The notes beneath the pieces were generated by a model. It was given only the letters and a program-made list of their open reading frames with translations, ran no database searches and was not told where the DNA came from. This document shows, one piece after another, positions 1 through 7,329 of a DNA stretch of 9,172 bases. The position numbers and the translations under genes were made by a program. The stretch covers positions 1-9,172 of the forward strand of contig CAZVWR010000083.1 in the NCBI GenBank assembly GCA_964630905.1, written 5' to 3'. Each line of letters starts with the position of its first letter. Position 1 is the stretch's first letter. This DNA comes from JAGOEX01 sp964630905 (GTDB taxonomy: Bacteria; UBP6; UBA1177).

Positions 1-84
1 CTTTCTTTTTCAACTTTTCTGCGTTTTTTTATTTAACCTATGGGATGGCTGTGATAGGCAATTTATTTGTGGAAAGGCTCCCCT
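1..84. other. Non-coding left edge, no identified element
   Basis: This stretch lies beyond the stop codon of the RhuM-family gene. It is T-rich on the plus strand (a run of seven T at about 24-30), with a short inverted pair CCTAT (37-41) and ATAGG (54-58) separated by 12 bases. Neither is placed like an intrinsic terminator: on the minus strand, the direction of the neighbouring gene, the pair is followed by A-rich rather than T-rich sequence. I see no supported gene, RNA or repeat here. Confidence 0.5.
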
Positions 85-1083
85 TTACTCATCCGGCATC
101 AGTTTTTTTATATCATCTTCAAGCTCTTCAATACTTTGCTCATGTTCTTTTTTTCTAAGCTCATTTTGATATTTGTCATATTCCACTGTTGCTTTTTCAA
201 CCGCTTTTTCATGCGAGATTTTTCCTGCATGTGTCAACAGCTCTTTTCCGTTCAACTGAATTATGCTGTCAAGTCGTTCAATCCAGTCTTTCATATACAT
301 TGGAATTTGTTGCTGTGCCATTGATTCGGCAAAAGCGAGATATTGTTCAACAATAACACCAAGAAGTTTAATTTCTTTTTCTTTAAGAAAGTTCTTTGCA
401 ATACTTACATCGCTCTTTTTTATTGAAACAGCGGCCTTTTTGTCAAAAGATTCCATGCCAAGAAGGGGCAGAGAGCCATCCACTCTTCTATATACAAGTT
501 CAGCGGCAGTCTGTTCACTTATCGCCCAGAGAAGTTTGTTTTGAACTATTTTAAAAAACTCAACAGTCTTTTCGTCCTTTGGATCATAATCAATGCTTGT
601 TTTGTAAATGTCTTTTATTTTCTGATAAAAAAATCTTTCTGAAAGACGGATCTGACGAATTCTTTCCTGCAATTCATTGAAATAATTCATTGAATTACCG
701 GACTTAAACCTTTCATCGTTCAGAGCGAAACCTTTTACAATATATTCTTTCAGTCGTTTTGTTGCCCAGATTCGAAATTGAGTAGCTCTTTTGCTGTTTA
801 CACGATAACCCAGAGCAATAATAGCATCCAGATTATAGTGTTTTATTTTGTATTTCTTGCCGTCTGATGCAGTTGCCGAGAATTCCTCGACAACTGAATT
901 CTCTAATAATTCCGATTCCTTAAAAATATTTTTCAAGTGTAATGAAACATTGTCAGTTGAACAATCAAAAAGTTTTGCCATCATTTTTTGTGTCAACCAG
1001 ACAGTTTCATCTTCAAGGTGAACATCAATTTTTATACTGCCGTCTGCCGCTTCATAAATTAAAAGTTGTGAATTATCTGTCAT
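85..1083 (-). CDS. RhuM-family protein (virulence_RhuM domain)
   Basis: This is a RhuM-family protein of 332 residues, about the usual family length. Family hallmarks are visible in order: TVWLTQ near residue 27, a helix-turn-helix-like stretch with HLKNIF near 49-54, YNLDAIIALGYRV at about 83-95, and QFRIWATKRLKEYIVKGF at about 102-119. A helical C-terminal half follows and ends in a charged, probably coiled-coil tail. RhuM was named from a Salmonella pathogenicity island, and its biochemical role is unknown; homologues are common in accessory regions, sometimes near restriction-modification genes. I chose the ATG at 1083 because GGAG lies five bases upstream. The in-frame ATG at 1098 (337 residues) has no ribosome binding site. 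It follows trmFO on the same strand after a gap of about 70 bases with no convincing promoter or terminator. By hand count 541-720 is about 29% G+C against about 47% for 2641-2820 in topA, which suggests separate acquisition. Confidence 0.85.
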   Translation of the reverse strand: MTDNSQLLIYEAADGSIKIDVHLEDETVWLTQKMMAKLFDCSTDNVSLHLKNIFKESELLENSVVEEFSATASDGKKYKIKHYNLDAIIALGYRVNSKRATQFRIWATKRLKEYIVKGFALNDERFKSGNSMNYFNELQERIRQIRLSERFFYQKIKDIYKTSIDYDPKDEKTVEFFKIVQNKLLWAISEQTAAELVYRRVDGSLPLLGMESFDKKAAVSIKKSDVSIAKNFLKEKEIKLLGVIVEQYLAFAESMAQQQIPMYMKDWIERLDSIIQLNGKELLTHAGKISHEKAVEKATVEYDKYQNELRKKEHEQSIEELEDDIKKLMPDE

Positions 1084-1088
1084 GTTTG

Positions 1089-1092
1089 CTCC
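1089..1092 (-). promoter_or_regulatory. Ribosome binding site deciding the RhuM start
   Basis: The minus strand reads GGAG here, five bases before the ATG at 1083. The other candidate ATG at 1098 is preceded by a sequence without a purine-rich Shine-Dalgarno core. This favours the start at 1083, five codons into the longer frame. Confidence 0.6.
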
Positions 1093-1152
1093 GCTCATTT
1101 TAAGAACTGCTTTTATCCAATCCCGATTATTCTAAACTTTAAGTGGGAGATA

Positions 1153-2460
1153 TCAATAAAACAGTTTAAACCATTCTCTGAATTTGGTTATTCCGTCAGA
1201 TACATAGAATTCTTTTCTTTGTTTTTTACCGAGTGTGTTGGGGTTGTCAAGAAGGGCGAAATTTGCATTCACGGGCTGGAAATTATCTGTGACTGAGGTC
1301 ATTTTCCGGAGTATTCCGCCGGTCATGGTCTCTTTGGGAGGAAGTATGTCGTTTATATTGATTCCTTTTATCATTCTTTTGATGCAGAAAGCACTCCAGA
1401 GTCCTGAAAATATGCTTTCGTTATAACCTTCGACCCCTGAAAGCTGTCCTGCTATAAAAACATTTTCCATTGTTCTGACTTTTACGCCGTTTTCGAGAAC
1501 TATCGGAGCATTGAAAAAAGAATTCCGGTGAACGGAACCGAACCTTGTGAATTCGGCATTTTGAAGTCCGGGGAGCGTTCTGAAAACCCTTTTCTGTTCC
1601 CCCTGCTTCATCCGTGTCTGGCATCCGACAAGGTTGAGAACGCTTCTTTCACTGTTTTCGGCTCTGAGCTGAACCACAGCATAAGGCCTTCTCCCTTTCC
1701 ATTCAAAACCCACAGGTCTGAACGGACCGAATGAAAGTGTTTTGAAACCACGCTCCGCCATCACTTCTATCGGCATGCACCTTTCAAAGAATTCAGGTTT
1801 TTCAATTGAACTCCACGGAATCTTTTCTGCTTTTATAAGTTCTTCAACAAATTGAGAATATTCATCTTTTTCAAGGGGAATGTTGAGAAAATCTGCTTCC
1901 CCTTTTCCATATCTGCTGCCCCAGAAACATTTTTCAACATCAATGCTTTCAAGTGTTACAAGCGGAGCTATTGCATCATAGAACGACCCACCTTCCACTG
2001 AAATTGAATTCATCATAACTTTATCTGTCAAAGGTCCTGTCGCAATGATATAAAAATCCCCCTGAAATCGTGCTTTCAACTCTTCAACAGTCGATATATT
2101 CAAACATTTATGGAAAACTATGTGGCTGTTTTCATTTATCATTTCTTCAACTTTTTTTGAAAACAATGACCTGTCGACAGCAAGACTTGCTCCGGCAGGA
2201 ACACTGCATTCTGATGCCGCTTTTAAAAGAAACGATCCCATTTCCCTCATCTCCTCTTTTAAAAGGAAACTTGCCGTTGAAGGAGACTCCGATTTAAAGG
2301 AATTGGAACAGACAAGTTCAGCTGGAGACGGCTCTGAATATACTTCTTCATTTAAAAAATGAGGTTTGCAGTCTATCAATTCAACTGAAAAACCATTTTG
2401 TGCAAACTGTAGGGCCGCCTCGGATCCCGAAAGACCGGCACCGAGGATGACTATCTTCAT
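1153..2460 (-). CDS. trmFO: Methylenetetrahydrofolate--tRNA-(uracil-5-)-methyltransferase TrmFO
   Basis: TrmFO is a flavoprotein that makes 5-methyluridine at position 54 in the T loop of tRNA, with 5,10-methylenetetrahydrofolate as carbon donor and reduced FAD. The 435-residue protein opens with the FAD-binding GAGLSGSEAA (residues 7-16). It carries the family signature AELVCSNSF around Cys51 and FERCMPIEVMAERG around Cys228. These match the two cysteines tied to catalysis in characterised TrmFO, with the second usually taken as the nucleophile. Further signatures are GQLSGVEGYNES (338-349) and NFQPVNANFALL (393-404). Length is normal for the short, non-MnmG branch of the family. It is the last gene of the operon. 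Its ATG overlaps the topA TGA as ATGA, and no good Shine-Dalgarno site precedes it, so expression probably depends on translational coupling. The dprA-topA-trmFO order is conserved in several bacterial groups. Confidence is high. Confidence 0.97.
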   Translation of the reverse strand: MKIVILGAGLSGSEAALQFAQNGFSVELIDCKPHFLNEEVYSEPSPAELVCSNSFKSESPSTASFLLKEEMREMGSFLLKAASECSVPAGASLAVDRSLFSKKVEEMINENSHIVFHKCLNISTVEELKARFQGDFYIIATGPLTDKVMMNSISVEGGSFYDAIAPLVTLESIDVEKCFWGSRYGKGEADFLNIPLEKDEYSQFVEELIKAEKIPWSSIEKPEFFERCMPIEVMAERGFKTLSFGPFRPVGFEWKGRRPYAVVQLRAENSERSVLNLVGCQTRMKQGEQKRVFRTLPGLQNAEFTRFGSVHRNSFFNAPIVLENGVKVRTMENVFIAGQLSGVEGYNESIFSGLWSAFCIKRMIKGININDILPPKETMTGGILRKMTSVTDNFQPVNANFALLDNPNTLGKKQRKEFYVSDGITKFREWFKLFY

Positions 2461-4682
2461 TTAGGTTTGTGACCGCAGTTCTGACAGACTTTTCCTGATC
2501 TTTTCTTTTCGACTATATATGCAAATCCGCATTTTTCACACTTCTCACCGAGGACAGGAGCATACCAGCTTACGAAATCACATTTCGGATAGTTGGTGCA
2601 ACCGAAGAATGCCTTCCCTTTCTTTGATCTTTTCGGAGTTATTTTGCCGTCACATCCCTCTTTCGGACAGTCTGCAACGAACTTTTCCTCTCTGATGATC
2701 GTCTTGCACTTAGGATAAGCACTGCATGCCTTGAACTCACCGAACTTGCCGTTCTTTACTACAAGCGGACTGCCGCAGTTTGGACATTTTTCATCAAGCT
2801 TTCTGTCAGCTGTCTGTTCAATCGACTTCAAGTGGACTTCTTCACCGACCTTCTCTATTGAACCGGCAAAATCGCAATCGGGAAATGTTTCACAGCTTAA
2901 GAACGGCTGATTCCCTTTTTTTGACCATCTAACAACAAGTTTCTTTCCGCATTTCGGACAAACTTCTTCAGCATATATCCTCTTCTTTCCCTCTTTTTTC
3001 ACCTTGCTTATGCCCGAGTCGAGAACCTTATTGAAAGTGTCGTAAAATGACTGAACAACATCAAGCCAGTCCCTGTCTCCCGTTTCAACTGTATCAAGTT
3101 CCGATTCCATTCCTGCTGTAAAACCGATGTTGATTATCTCAGGGAAAAACGACACAAGAGTATCGCTTACAAGAATTCCAAGCTCAGTAGCCATCAAAGC
3201 ACCTTTAGGATCTTTCATCCTTTCAATATAGTTTCTCTGAACTATCTGCTTGATAACAGTTGCATAAGTTGAAGGTCTTCCTACTCCCTGCTCTTCAAGT
3301 TCCTTAACGAGGCTTCCTTCAGTAAATCTCGGAGAAGGCTTTGTGAAATGCTGTTCAGCATCAACATTCTTAAGCTCAGCCGATTCACCCTGAACAACTT
3401 CAGGAGTTGTATCTTCACGACCGTTCTTTTTGTATATCTTTCTGTAACCTTCAAACTGAATTACGCTACCGGTTTTCTTGAAAAGGAATTTTCTGTTTGA
3501 ATCTTCAACTGTGATGACCGTCGTTTCGTAAATGGCATCCTGCATCTGGGTTGCGACGAATCTTCTCCAGATCAGTGTATAGATGTTGAGCTCATCCTTT
3601 GTGAGCTTTGCAGAAACCTTATCGGGAGTGAGCGCTACACTGGTCGGTCTGATGGCTTCGTGTGCATCTTGAGTCTTTCCTTTCTTGTTTGCAAAGATTC
3701 TTGTCTTTGGTGAAAGATAATCACCGCCCATGTTGTTGGAAATATAAGTCCTTAAAGCAGTGTTCGCCTCTTCTGAAATTCTGAAAGAGTCAGTTCTCAT
3801 ATAGGTTATAAGACCGGTCACACCCTCTTCACCAAGATCCTTACCTTCATAAAGTGACTGTGCTATTCTCATTATCTGTTCAGCAGTATAGTTATAAAGG
3901 CGGCTTGCCTCCTGCTGAAGATTACTTGTGTTAAGCGGTGGAAGCGGAGATTCCTTTTTCTCTTTCTTTTCAACTGAAGTGACTGAAAAAGCACCTGCCG
4001 ACATGATCTCTTTCTTTATCTGATCAGCTTTTGATCCGTCTGCTACATTAACCTTTTCACCTTTTATTTTATCAAGCAGAGCATCCACTTTGCCTGCCTT
4101 TACTTTGAAATCAGCTCTGAAATTCCAGTATTCTTCAGGAACAAATGCCTTTATCTCTTTTTCTCTCTCAGCAACCATCTGCAACGCTACAGACTGGACT
4201 CTTCCGGCACTCAGCCCTTTCTTTATGCTTCTCCACAGAAACGGTGAAAGTTTGTATCCGACTATTCTGTCGAGAATTCTTCTTGCCTGCTGAGAGTTGT
4301 AGAGATTGTCGTTCAGCTTTGAGAAGACATCAATTGCTTTAAGAACGCCTGTCTTGGTGATCTCATGAAAAAGAACTCTACGCACTTCCCTGCCTTCAAA
4401 AAGGGATGCTATATGAAAAGCAATCGCCTCACCTTCACGGTCAGGGTCGGAGCCGATGTATATCTCTTCTGCTTCGGACGCCTCTTTTTTAAGCATTGCA
4501 ATAACTTTTTCCTTGCCGGGTATCACTTCATATCTCGGCTTGAAGTTGTTTTCAATATCAACACCCAGTCTCTTTGACGGAAGGTCGATGATGTGCCCCA
4601 TTGAAGCAACGACTTTGAACCCTTTCAGGTATTTTGTCAGAGTTTTTGCCTTTGTCGGTGATTCGACGATAAGAAGTTTCAT
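2457..4682 (-). CDS. topA: DNA topoisomerase I (type IA, omega protein)
   Basis: Type IA topoisomerase, which relaxes negative supercoils by single-strand passage. The 741-residue protein starts with a TOPRIM domain: LIVESPTKAKT with Glu7, and the metal-binding DxDxE as SDPDREGE (Asp79, Asp81, Glu83). The core contains GYKLSPFLW (142-150) and GLSAGRVQSVA (156-166). The active-site tyrosine is Tyr294 in GLITYMRTDS. GVGRPSTYA (466-474) is also typical. The C-terminus has four cysteine-based zinc ribbons: C575/C578/C597/C603, C633/C636/C653/C659, C672/C677/C695/C701 and C715/C718/C733/C736. The last has rubredoxin-like CxxC pairs and lies close to the C-terminus. The gene overlaps dprA upstream (ATGA) and trmFO downstream (ATGA). 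A good GAGGT Shine-Dalgarno site (4689-4693) lies six bases before the ATG, inside dprA, so topA can also initiate independently. All catalytic residues I looked for are present, and the protein appears intact. Confidence 0.98.
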   Translation of the reverse strand: MKLLIVESPTKAKTLTKYLKGFKVVASMGHIIDLPSKRLGVDIENNFKPRYEVIPGKEKVIAMLKKEASEAEEIYIGSDPDREGEAIAFHIASLFEGREVRRVLFHEITKTGVLKAIDVFSKLNDNLYNSQQARRILDRIVGYKLSPFLWRSIKKGLSAGRVQSVALQMVAEREKEIKAFVPEEYWNFRADFKVKAGKVDALLDKIKGEKVNVADGSKADQIKKEIMSAGAFSVTSVEKKEKKESPLPPLNTSNLQQEASRLYNYTAEQIMRIAQSLYEGKDLGEEGVTGLITYMRTDSFRISEEANTALRTYISNNMGGDYLSPKTRIFANKKGKTQDAHEAIRPTSVALTPDKVSAKLTKDELNIYTLIWRRFVATQMQDAIYETTVITVEDSNRKFLFKKTGSVIQFEGYRKIYKKNGREDTTPEVVQGESAELKNVDAEQHFTKPSPRFTEGSLVKELEEQGVGRPSTYATVIKQIVQRNYIERMKDPKGALMATELGILVSDTLVSFFPEIINIGFTAGMESELDTVETGDRDWLDVVQSFYDTFNKVLDSGISKVKKEGKKRIYAEEVCPKCGKKLVVRWSKKGNQPFLSCETFPDCDFAGSIEKVGEEVHLKSIEQTADRKLDEKCPNCGSPLVVKNGKFGEFKACSAYPKCKTIIREEKFVADCPKEGCDGKITPKRSKKGKAFFGCTNYPKCDFVSWYAPVLGEKCEKCGFAYIVEKKRSGKVCQNCGHKPK

Positions 4683-5581
4683 AGCTTTACCTCGCTGTAT
4701 CTGTAAATTTTACCCGGTAGCTCATCAATCATCCCCTTCATCATGAGAAAAAGCAGTGTGGATGGAAGTTCCGTAGCTGAAAATCCGCTGAGTTGTGAAA
4801 GTGTGTCAAAATCGATCCCTTCACCGCTTTCAATGATCAGACGGAAAACCTTTTTTTCATTATCTTCAAGATCTATATCCGTCAGAACATTCACCGGCTT
4901 AATATGTTCACTAAATTTTTTTTTGCAATTAAAAAATTCATCAAGCTGTTCAAGATCATACAGAAGTTCCACTCCCGGATCTTTTTTCCGGCTGTTGAGA
5001 AACTGATAATTTCCTGTGAAAAGCTCATCATCTATCGGTCCCGGAATTACAAAAACCTTTTTATCAAATTCCCTTGCAAGACGGGCAGTTATAAGACTTC
5101 CGCTTTTTGTTGATGCCTGAACAAGCACAAGCACGGAACACATTTTTGCAACGATCTCGTTCCTTATCGGGAAATTCTTTTTTAACGGCGGGGTCTGAGG
5201 CGGGAACTGGGAAATTAGTGCACAATTCTGCCGGATCTCTTCTGCAAGTCCTATGTTTTCTTCAGGATATATCACATCTATTCCTGTTCCTAGCACGGCA
5301 ACTGTCCTTCCGCCGTATTTGAGAGCAGACCTGTGAGATTCAGTGTCTATCCCCCTTGCAAGACCGCTTATGACAGTTTTTGAGTTCATGACAGCTTTTT
5401 GTGCCACAGCCTGAGCCATTTTGATTCCGTAAAGCGAAGGTTTTCTGCTTCCGACGACCGCAAGACCTCCTGCATCTTCAGGGATCAATGTACCTTCGAT
5501 ATAAAGCGGATACGCTATTTCAGGTCTGCATTTTAAAATTTTATCGGGATGTCTGTTGTCATTTGCATCAATTTTAATCAT
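4679..5581 (-). CDS. dprA: DNA processing protein DprA (Smf)
   Basis: DprA binds incoming single-stranded DNA during transformation and loads RecA; it is also widespread in bacteria not known to be competent. The 300-residue protein has the extended Rossmann fold at about residues 20-215: VGSRKPS (43-49), SGLARGIDTESHR (72-84), VLGTGIDVIYP (96-106), FPIRNEIVA (137-145) and SGSLITARLARE (160-171) followed by VFVIPG (176-181). A winged-helix-like C-terminal domain follows (about 235-300). Many homologues have about 360 residues and start with a SAM-like domain; here the Rossmann fold begins almost at once, so that domain is missing or reduced to about 20 residues. The usual RNR of the FPxRNR motif is RNE here. 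The gene overlaps the ispH stop by one base (TAATG) and topA by four (ATGA). A weak GGAA-like ribosome site precedes the start. Family assignment is secure; competence of the host is not shown. Confidence 0.95.
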   Translation of the reverse strand: MIKIDANDNRHPDKILKCRPEIAYPLYIEGTLIPEDAGGLAVVGSRKPSLYGIKMAQAVAQKAVMNSKTVISGLARGIDTESHRSALKYGGRTVAVLGTGIDVIYPEENIGLAEEIRQNCALISQFPPQTPPLKKNFPIRNEIVAKMCSVLVLVQASTKSGSLITARLAREFDKKVFVIPGPIDDELFTGNYQFLNSRKKDPGVELLYDLEQLDEFFNCKKKFSEHIKPVNVLTDIDLEDNEKKVFRLIIESGEGIDFDTLSQLSGFSATELPSTLLFLMMKGMIDELPGKIYRYSEVKL

Positions 5582-6471
5582 TACAAAGATTCCAGAAAAA
5601 TTTTCATTTCAAGTATCTGTTCATCAGGAGTTGACGCTCCTGCGGTAAGACCTGCAACAGAACAATTTTTAAGTTCATTCAGCATCTCTTCGGTAAAATC
5701 GTCAACAGATTCAACCATGTAAGATCTTCCGTTCTTTTCTTTAACTACCTGAAAAAGCTTCATCGTATTGGATGAATTCATCCCTCCGAGAACTATCATT
5801 GCATCAACCCTCGTTGCAAGCTCTCTTGCTGAATCCTGACGACTGAATGTCGCATTGCATATCGTCTGAGCCGATTCAAATATGTTCTCTTTTTTCTGCT
5901 CAATGAATTTTCTTATCTTTCTAAGCATATTATCATAGTTGGCAGGCCTTGATGTGGTCTGAGCAACGCAGTATATTTTTTTGTGTTCAGTAATAAATCC
6001 CTCTACTTCACTCCACTTTTGCAAAACTTCTGCGGGAGATACAACAAGAAAATGGCCTTTTATCCTTGAAGTTATCCCCTGAACCTCTGAATGGTCCTTA
6101 TCGCCCATGACAATAACGGCATATCCGCCTGAAGATTTCTTTTCAACGAGCTGATGTATCCTTTTAACATAGGGGCAAGTAGTGTCAACAACAGTAAGTC
6201 CTTTAATCTTTTCAAGTTTATTTTCAGCATCAAGTGTGATCCCGTGGCTTCTCACAACAACGATACAACTTTCAGGAATGTTTTCCGTATCTCTTACTTC
6301 GACTCCGATCGAAGCATAGTGTTCAACCACTCTCGGATTATGGATGAGCGGGCCGAGCATCACTGCCTTTCTTTTTTCCAGTTCTGCTGTTTTTACCGAT
6401 TCTTCAAGGAGATCGAGCGCCCGTCTCACTCCGAAGCACACTCCTGAATTTTCAGCAACGATCACTTTCAA
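5581..6471 (-). CDS. ispH: 4-hydroxy-3-methylbut-2-enyl diphosphate reductase IspH (LytB)
   Basis: IspH catalyses the last step of the MEP pathway, reducing HMBPP to isopentenyl and dimethylallyl diphosphate with a [4Fe-4S] cluster. The 296-residue protein has the three cluster cysteines: Cys12 (GVCFGV), Cys99 (VDTTCPYV) and Cys205 (TICNATFSRQ). Substrate-binding histidines are His44 (LIHNPRVV), His76 (RSHG) and His127 (DHSEV), with the proton-relay glutamate at Glu129. QTTS (171-174) and GLTAGASTPDEQI (274-286) are also typical. The usual HPEV reads HSEV. The start codon is TTG, not ATG: it overlaps the cmk stop as TTGA, and the protein aligns with family N-termini from this residue. An AAGGGA-like ribosome site lies about nine bases upstream, inside cmk. 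Clostridial IspH is often fused to S1 domains and in many deltaproteobacteria rpsA follows. Here neither is present, and dprA follows directly, overlapping by one base. Confidence 0.97.
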   Translation of the reverse strand: MKVIVAENSGVCFGVRRALDLLEESVKTAELEKRKAVMLGPLIHNPRVVEHYASIGVEVRDTENIPESCIVVVRSHGITLDAENKLEKIKGLTVVDTTCPYVKRIHQLVEKKSSGGYAVIVMGDKDHSEVQGITSRIKGHFLVVSPAEVLQKWSEVEGFITEHKKIYCVAQTTSRPANYDNMLRKIRKFIEQKKENIFESAQTICNATFSRQDSARELATRVDAMIVLGGMNSSNTMKLFQVVKEKNGRSYMVESVDDFTEEMLNELKNCSVAGLTAGASTPDEQILEMKIFLESL

Positions 6472-7142
6472 TTTAATTTTTCCCTTTCACGAGCATATTT
6501 TACGATCAATTCCGCAGTTTCAAAAAGATCAATATCCGAATTATCAACCAGAACTCCGTCCATAGCGATCTTCAGCGGGGCTATTGCCCTTTTTGAATCC
6601 TGATCATCTCTTCTTCTTATCTCTTCCACCAGATTTTCCATAGTTATTTCAACACCTTTTGCCTTGAGCTCGAGCATTCTTCTTACTGCCCTTTTTTCAG
6701 GAGATGCTGTCAGAAATATCTTGAGTTCGGCATCGGGTATTATCACGGTTCCGATGTCGCGACCCTCCATTACGACACCTCCTGACCTTGCATATTTTTT
6801 CTGCATTTCAAGAAGTGCCTCTCTGACGAAAGGAAGTGCTGAAACGGAGCTTGCAAGCATGCTCACTTTTTCAGTTCTGATGAAAAGAGTTATATCTTCA
6901 CCGTTAAGGAAAATGTGGTTCACATCATCTTCCATCCTGAATGAAACATCAAAGCTATCAAGCAGTTGTCTTATTCCGGCATGATCTTCAAGTTTTACTG
7001 TTTCATTCATTGCATAGGCAAGAGAGCGGTATATCGCACCTGTATCAACATACTGATAACCGAGCGATCCGGCAACCATGCGGCTTACACTGCTTTTGCC
7101 AGCTCCGGCAGGCCCGTCAATTGCTATTCTTATTTTTTTCAT
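6468..7142 (-). CDS. cmk: Cytidylate kinase
   Basis: CMP/dCMP kinase, which phosphorylates CMP and dCMP with ATP in pyrimidine nucleotide supply and salvage. The 224-residue length is normal for bacterial Cmk. The P-loop is GPAGAGKSS (residues 10-18). The CMP-binding region begins with YVDTGAIYRS (31-40). EGRDIGTVI (126-134) is the family signature, and the lid region contains RRRDDQDSKRAIAPL (176-190). It is the first gene of the minus-strand operon and has the best expression signals of the set: an extended -10 promoter just upstream and a strong GGAGGTG ribosome binding site eight bases before the ATG. Its stop overlaps the TTG start of ispH by four bases. The gene appears intact, and all motifs I looked for are present. 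Confidence 0.97.
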   Translation of the reverse strand: MKKIRIAIDGPAGAGKSSVSRMVAGSLGYQYVDTGAIYRSLAYAMNETVKLEDHAGIRQLLDSFDVSFRMEDDVNHIFLNGEDITLFIRTEKVSMLASSVSALPFVREALLEMQKKYARSGGVVMEGRDIGTVIIPDAELKIFLTASPEKRAVRRMLELKAKGVEITMENLVEEIRRRDDQDSKRAIAPLKIAMDGVLVDNSDIDLFETAELIVKYAREREKLN

Positions 7143-7150
7143 ATCTCAAA

Positions 7151-7158
7151 CACCTCCC
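7151..7158 (-). promoter_or_regulatory. Strong ribosome binding site of cmk
   Basis: The minus strand reads GGGAGGTG, close to the ideal anti-16S complement, with eight bases between it and the ATG at 7142. It is the best ribosome site in the operon and marks the start of the translationally coupled block. Confidence 0.8.
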
Positions 7159-7171
7159 CGAAAGCAGGCCG

Positions 7172-7199
7172 ATTATAGCAACCGGATCAATAAAATCAA
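7172..7199 (-). promoter_or_regulatory. Sigma-70 type promoter of the cmk-ispH-dprA-topA-trmFO operon
   Basis: On the minus strand the -35 is TTGATT (7199-7194), followed by a 16-base spacer and a perfect TATAAT -10 (7177-7172). The -10 is preceded by TGC (7180-7178), giving an extended -10. Transcription would start near 7165, leaving a short leader of about 22 bases that contains the cmk ribosome binding site. No other promoter of this quality was seen within the five-gene block, though I did not scan it exhaustively. Confidence 0.75.
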
Positions 7200-7239
7200 G
7201 GGAGTTTCCCCTATTAATATTAATTGCTCTAAAGAGCAA
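7200..7239. promoter_or_regulatory. Three adjacent dyad symmetries between divergent promoters
   Basis: Three symmetric elements follow one another: GGGA-GTT-TCCC (7200-7210), the perfect 12-base palindrome ATTAATATTAAT (7213-7224), and TTGCTCT-AA-AGAGCAA (7224-7239, seven-base arms, two-base centre). They lie between the cmk -35 element and the candidate serC -35 element. That position suits an operator or an AT-rich activation site shared by both promoters. No regulator is encoded in the window, and none of these sequences matches a known operator that I recognise. Confidence 0.4.
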
Positions 7240-7249
7240 AAAGTTTTAT

Positions 7250-7280
7250 TTGACTTACTCTTGAAAATCTGTTGTAGATA
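7250..7280 (+). promoter_or_regulatory. Candidate serC promoter
   Basis: TTGACT (7250-7255) is a good -35 match. The best -10 partner is TAGATA (7275-7280) at a long 19-base spacing, or TGTAGA (7273-7278) at 17 bases; both are poor matches to TATAAT. Transcription from here would give a leader of roughly 40-45 bases before the serC ATG. The -35 is convincing and the -10 is not. Confidence 0.4.
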
Positions 7281-7319
7281 TGTTCAGGGTTACGGTTTTT
7301 TGATTAATAACGGGATATT

Positions 7320-7323
7320 GGAG
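7320..7323 (+). promoter_or_regulatory. Ribosome binding site of serC
   Basis: GGAG lies six bases before the ATG at 7330. It fixes the serC start there, although the same frame stays open for about 250 bases further upstream, across the control region and into the antisense of cmk. Confidence 0.7.
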
Positions 7324-7329
7324 AACGAG

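Noticed and set aside
1..13. A minus-strand TTG that could begin a further gene (MKKK) leaving the window
   Set aside because: Only four codons are visible and there is no ribosome binding site worth the name. Chance A-rich sequence explains it.
71..87. Possible terminator hairpin AAAGG-GGAG-CCTTT after RhuM on the minus strand
   Set aside because: The stem is only five pairs, overlaps the stop codon, and is not followed by a run of T on the minus strand.
6664..6984. Open frames on the strand opposite cmk, ispH, topA and RhuM
   Set aside because: They lie entirely opposite clearly conserved genes, have no family motifs, and look like shadows of the real coding frames.
7078..7329. N-terminal extension of the serC frame upstream of 7330
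   Set aside because: The frame is open, but it runs antisense through the start of cmk and across the divergent promoter region. It has no SerC homology, and a good GGAG site sits before the ATG at 7330.
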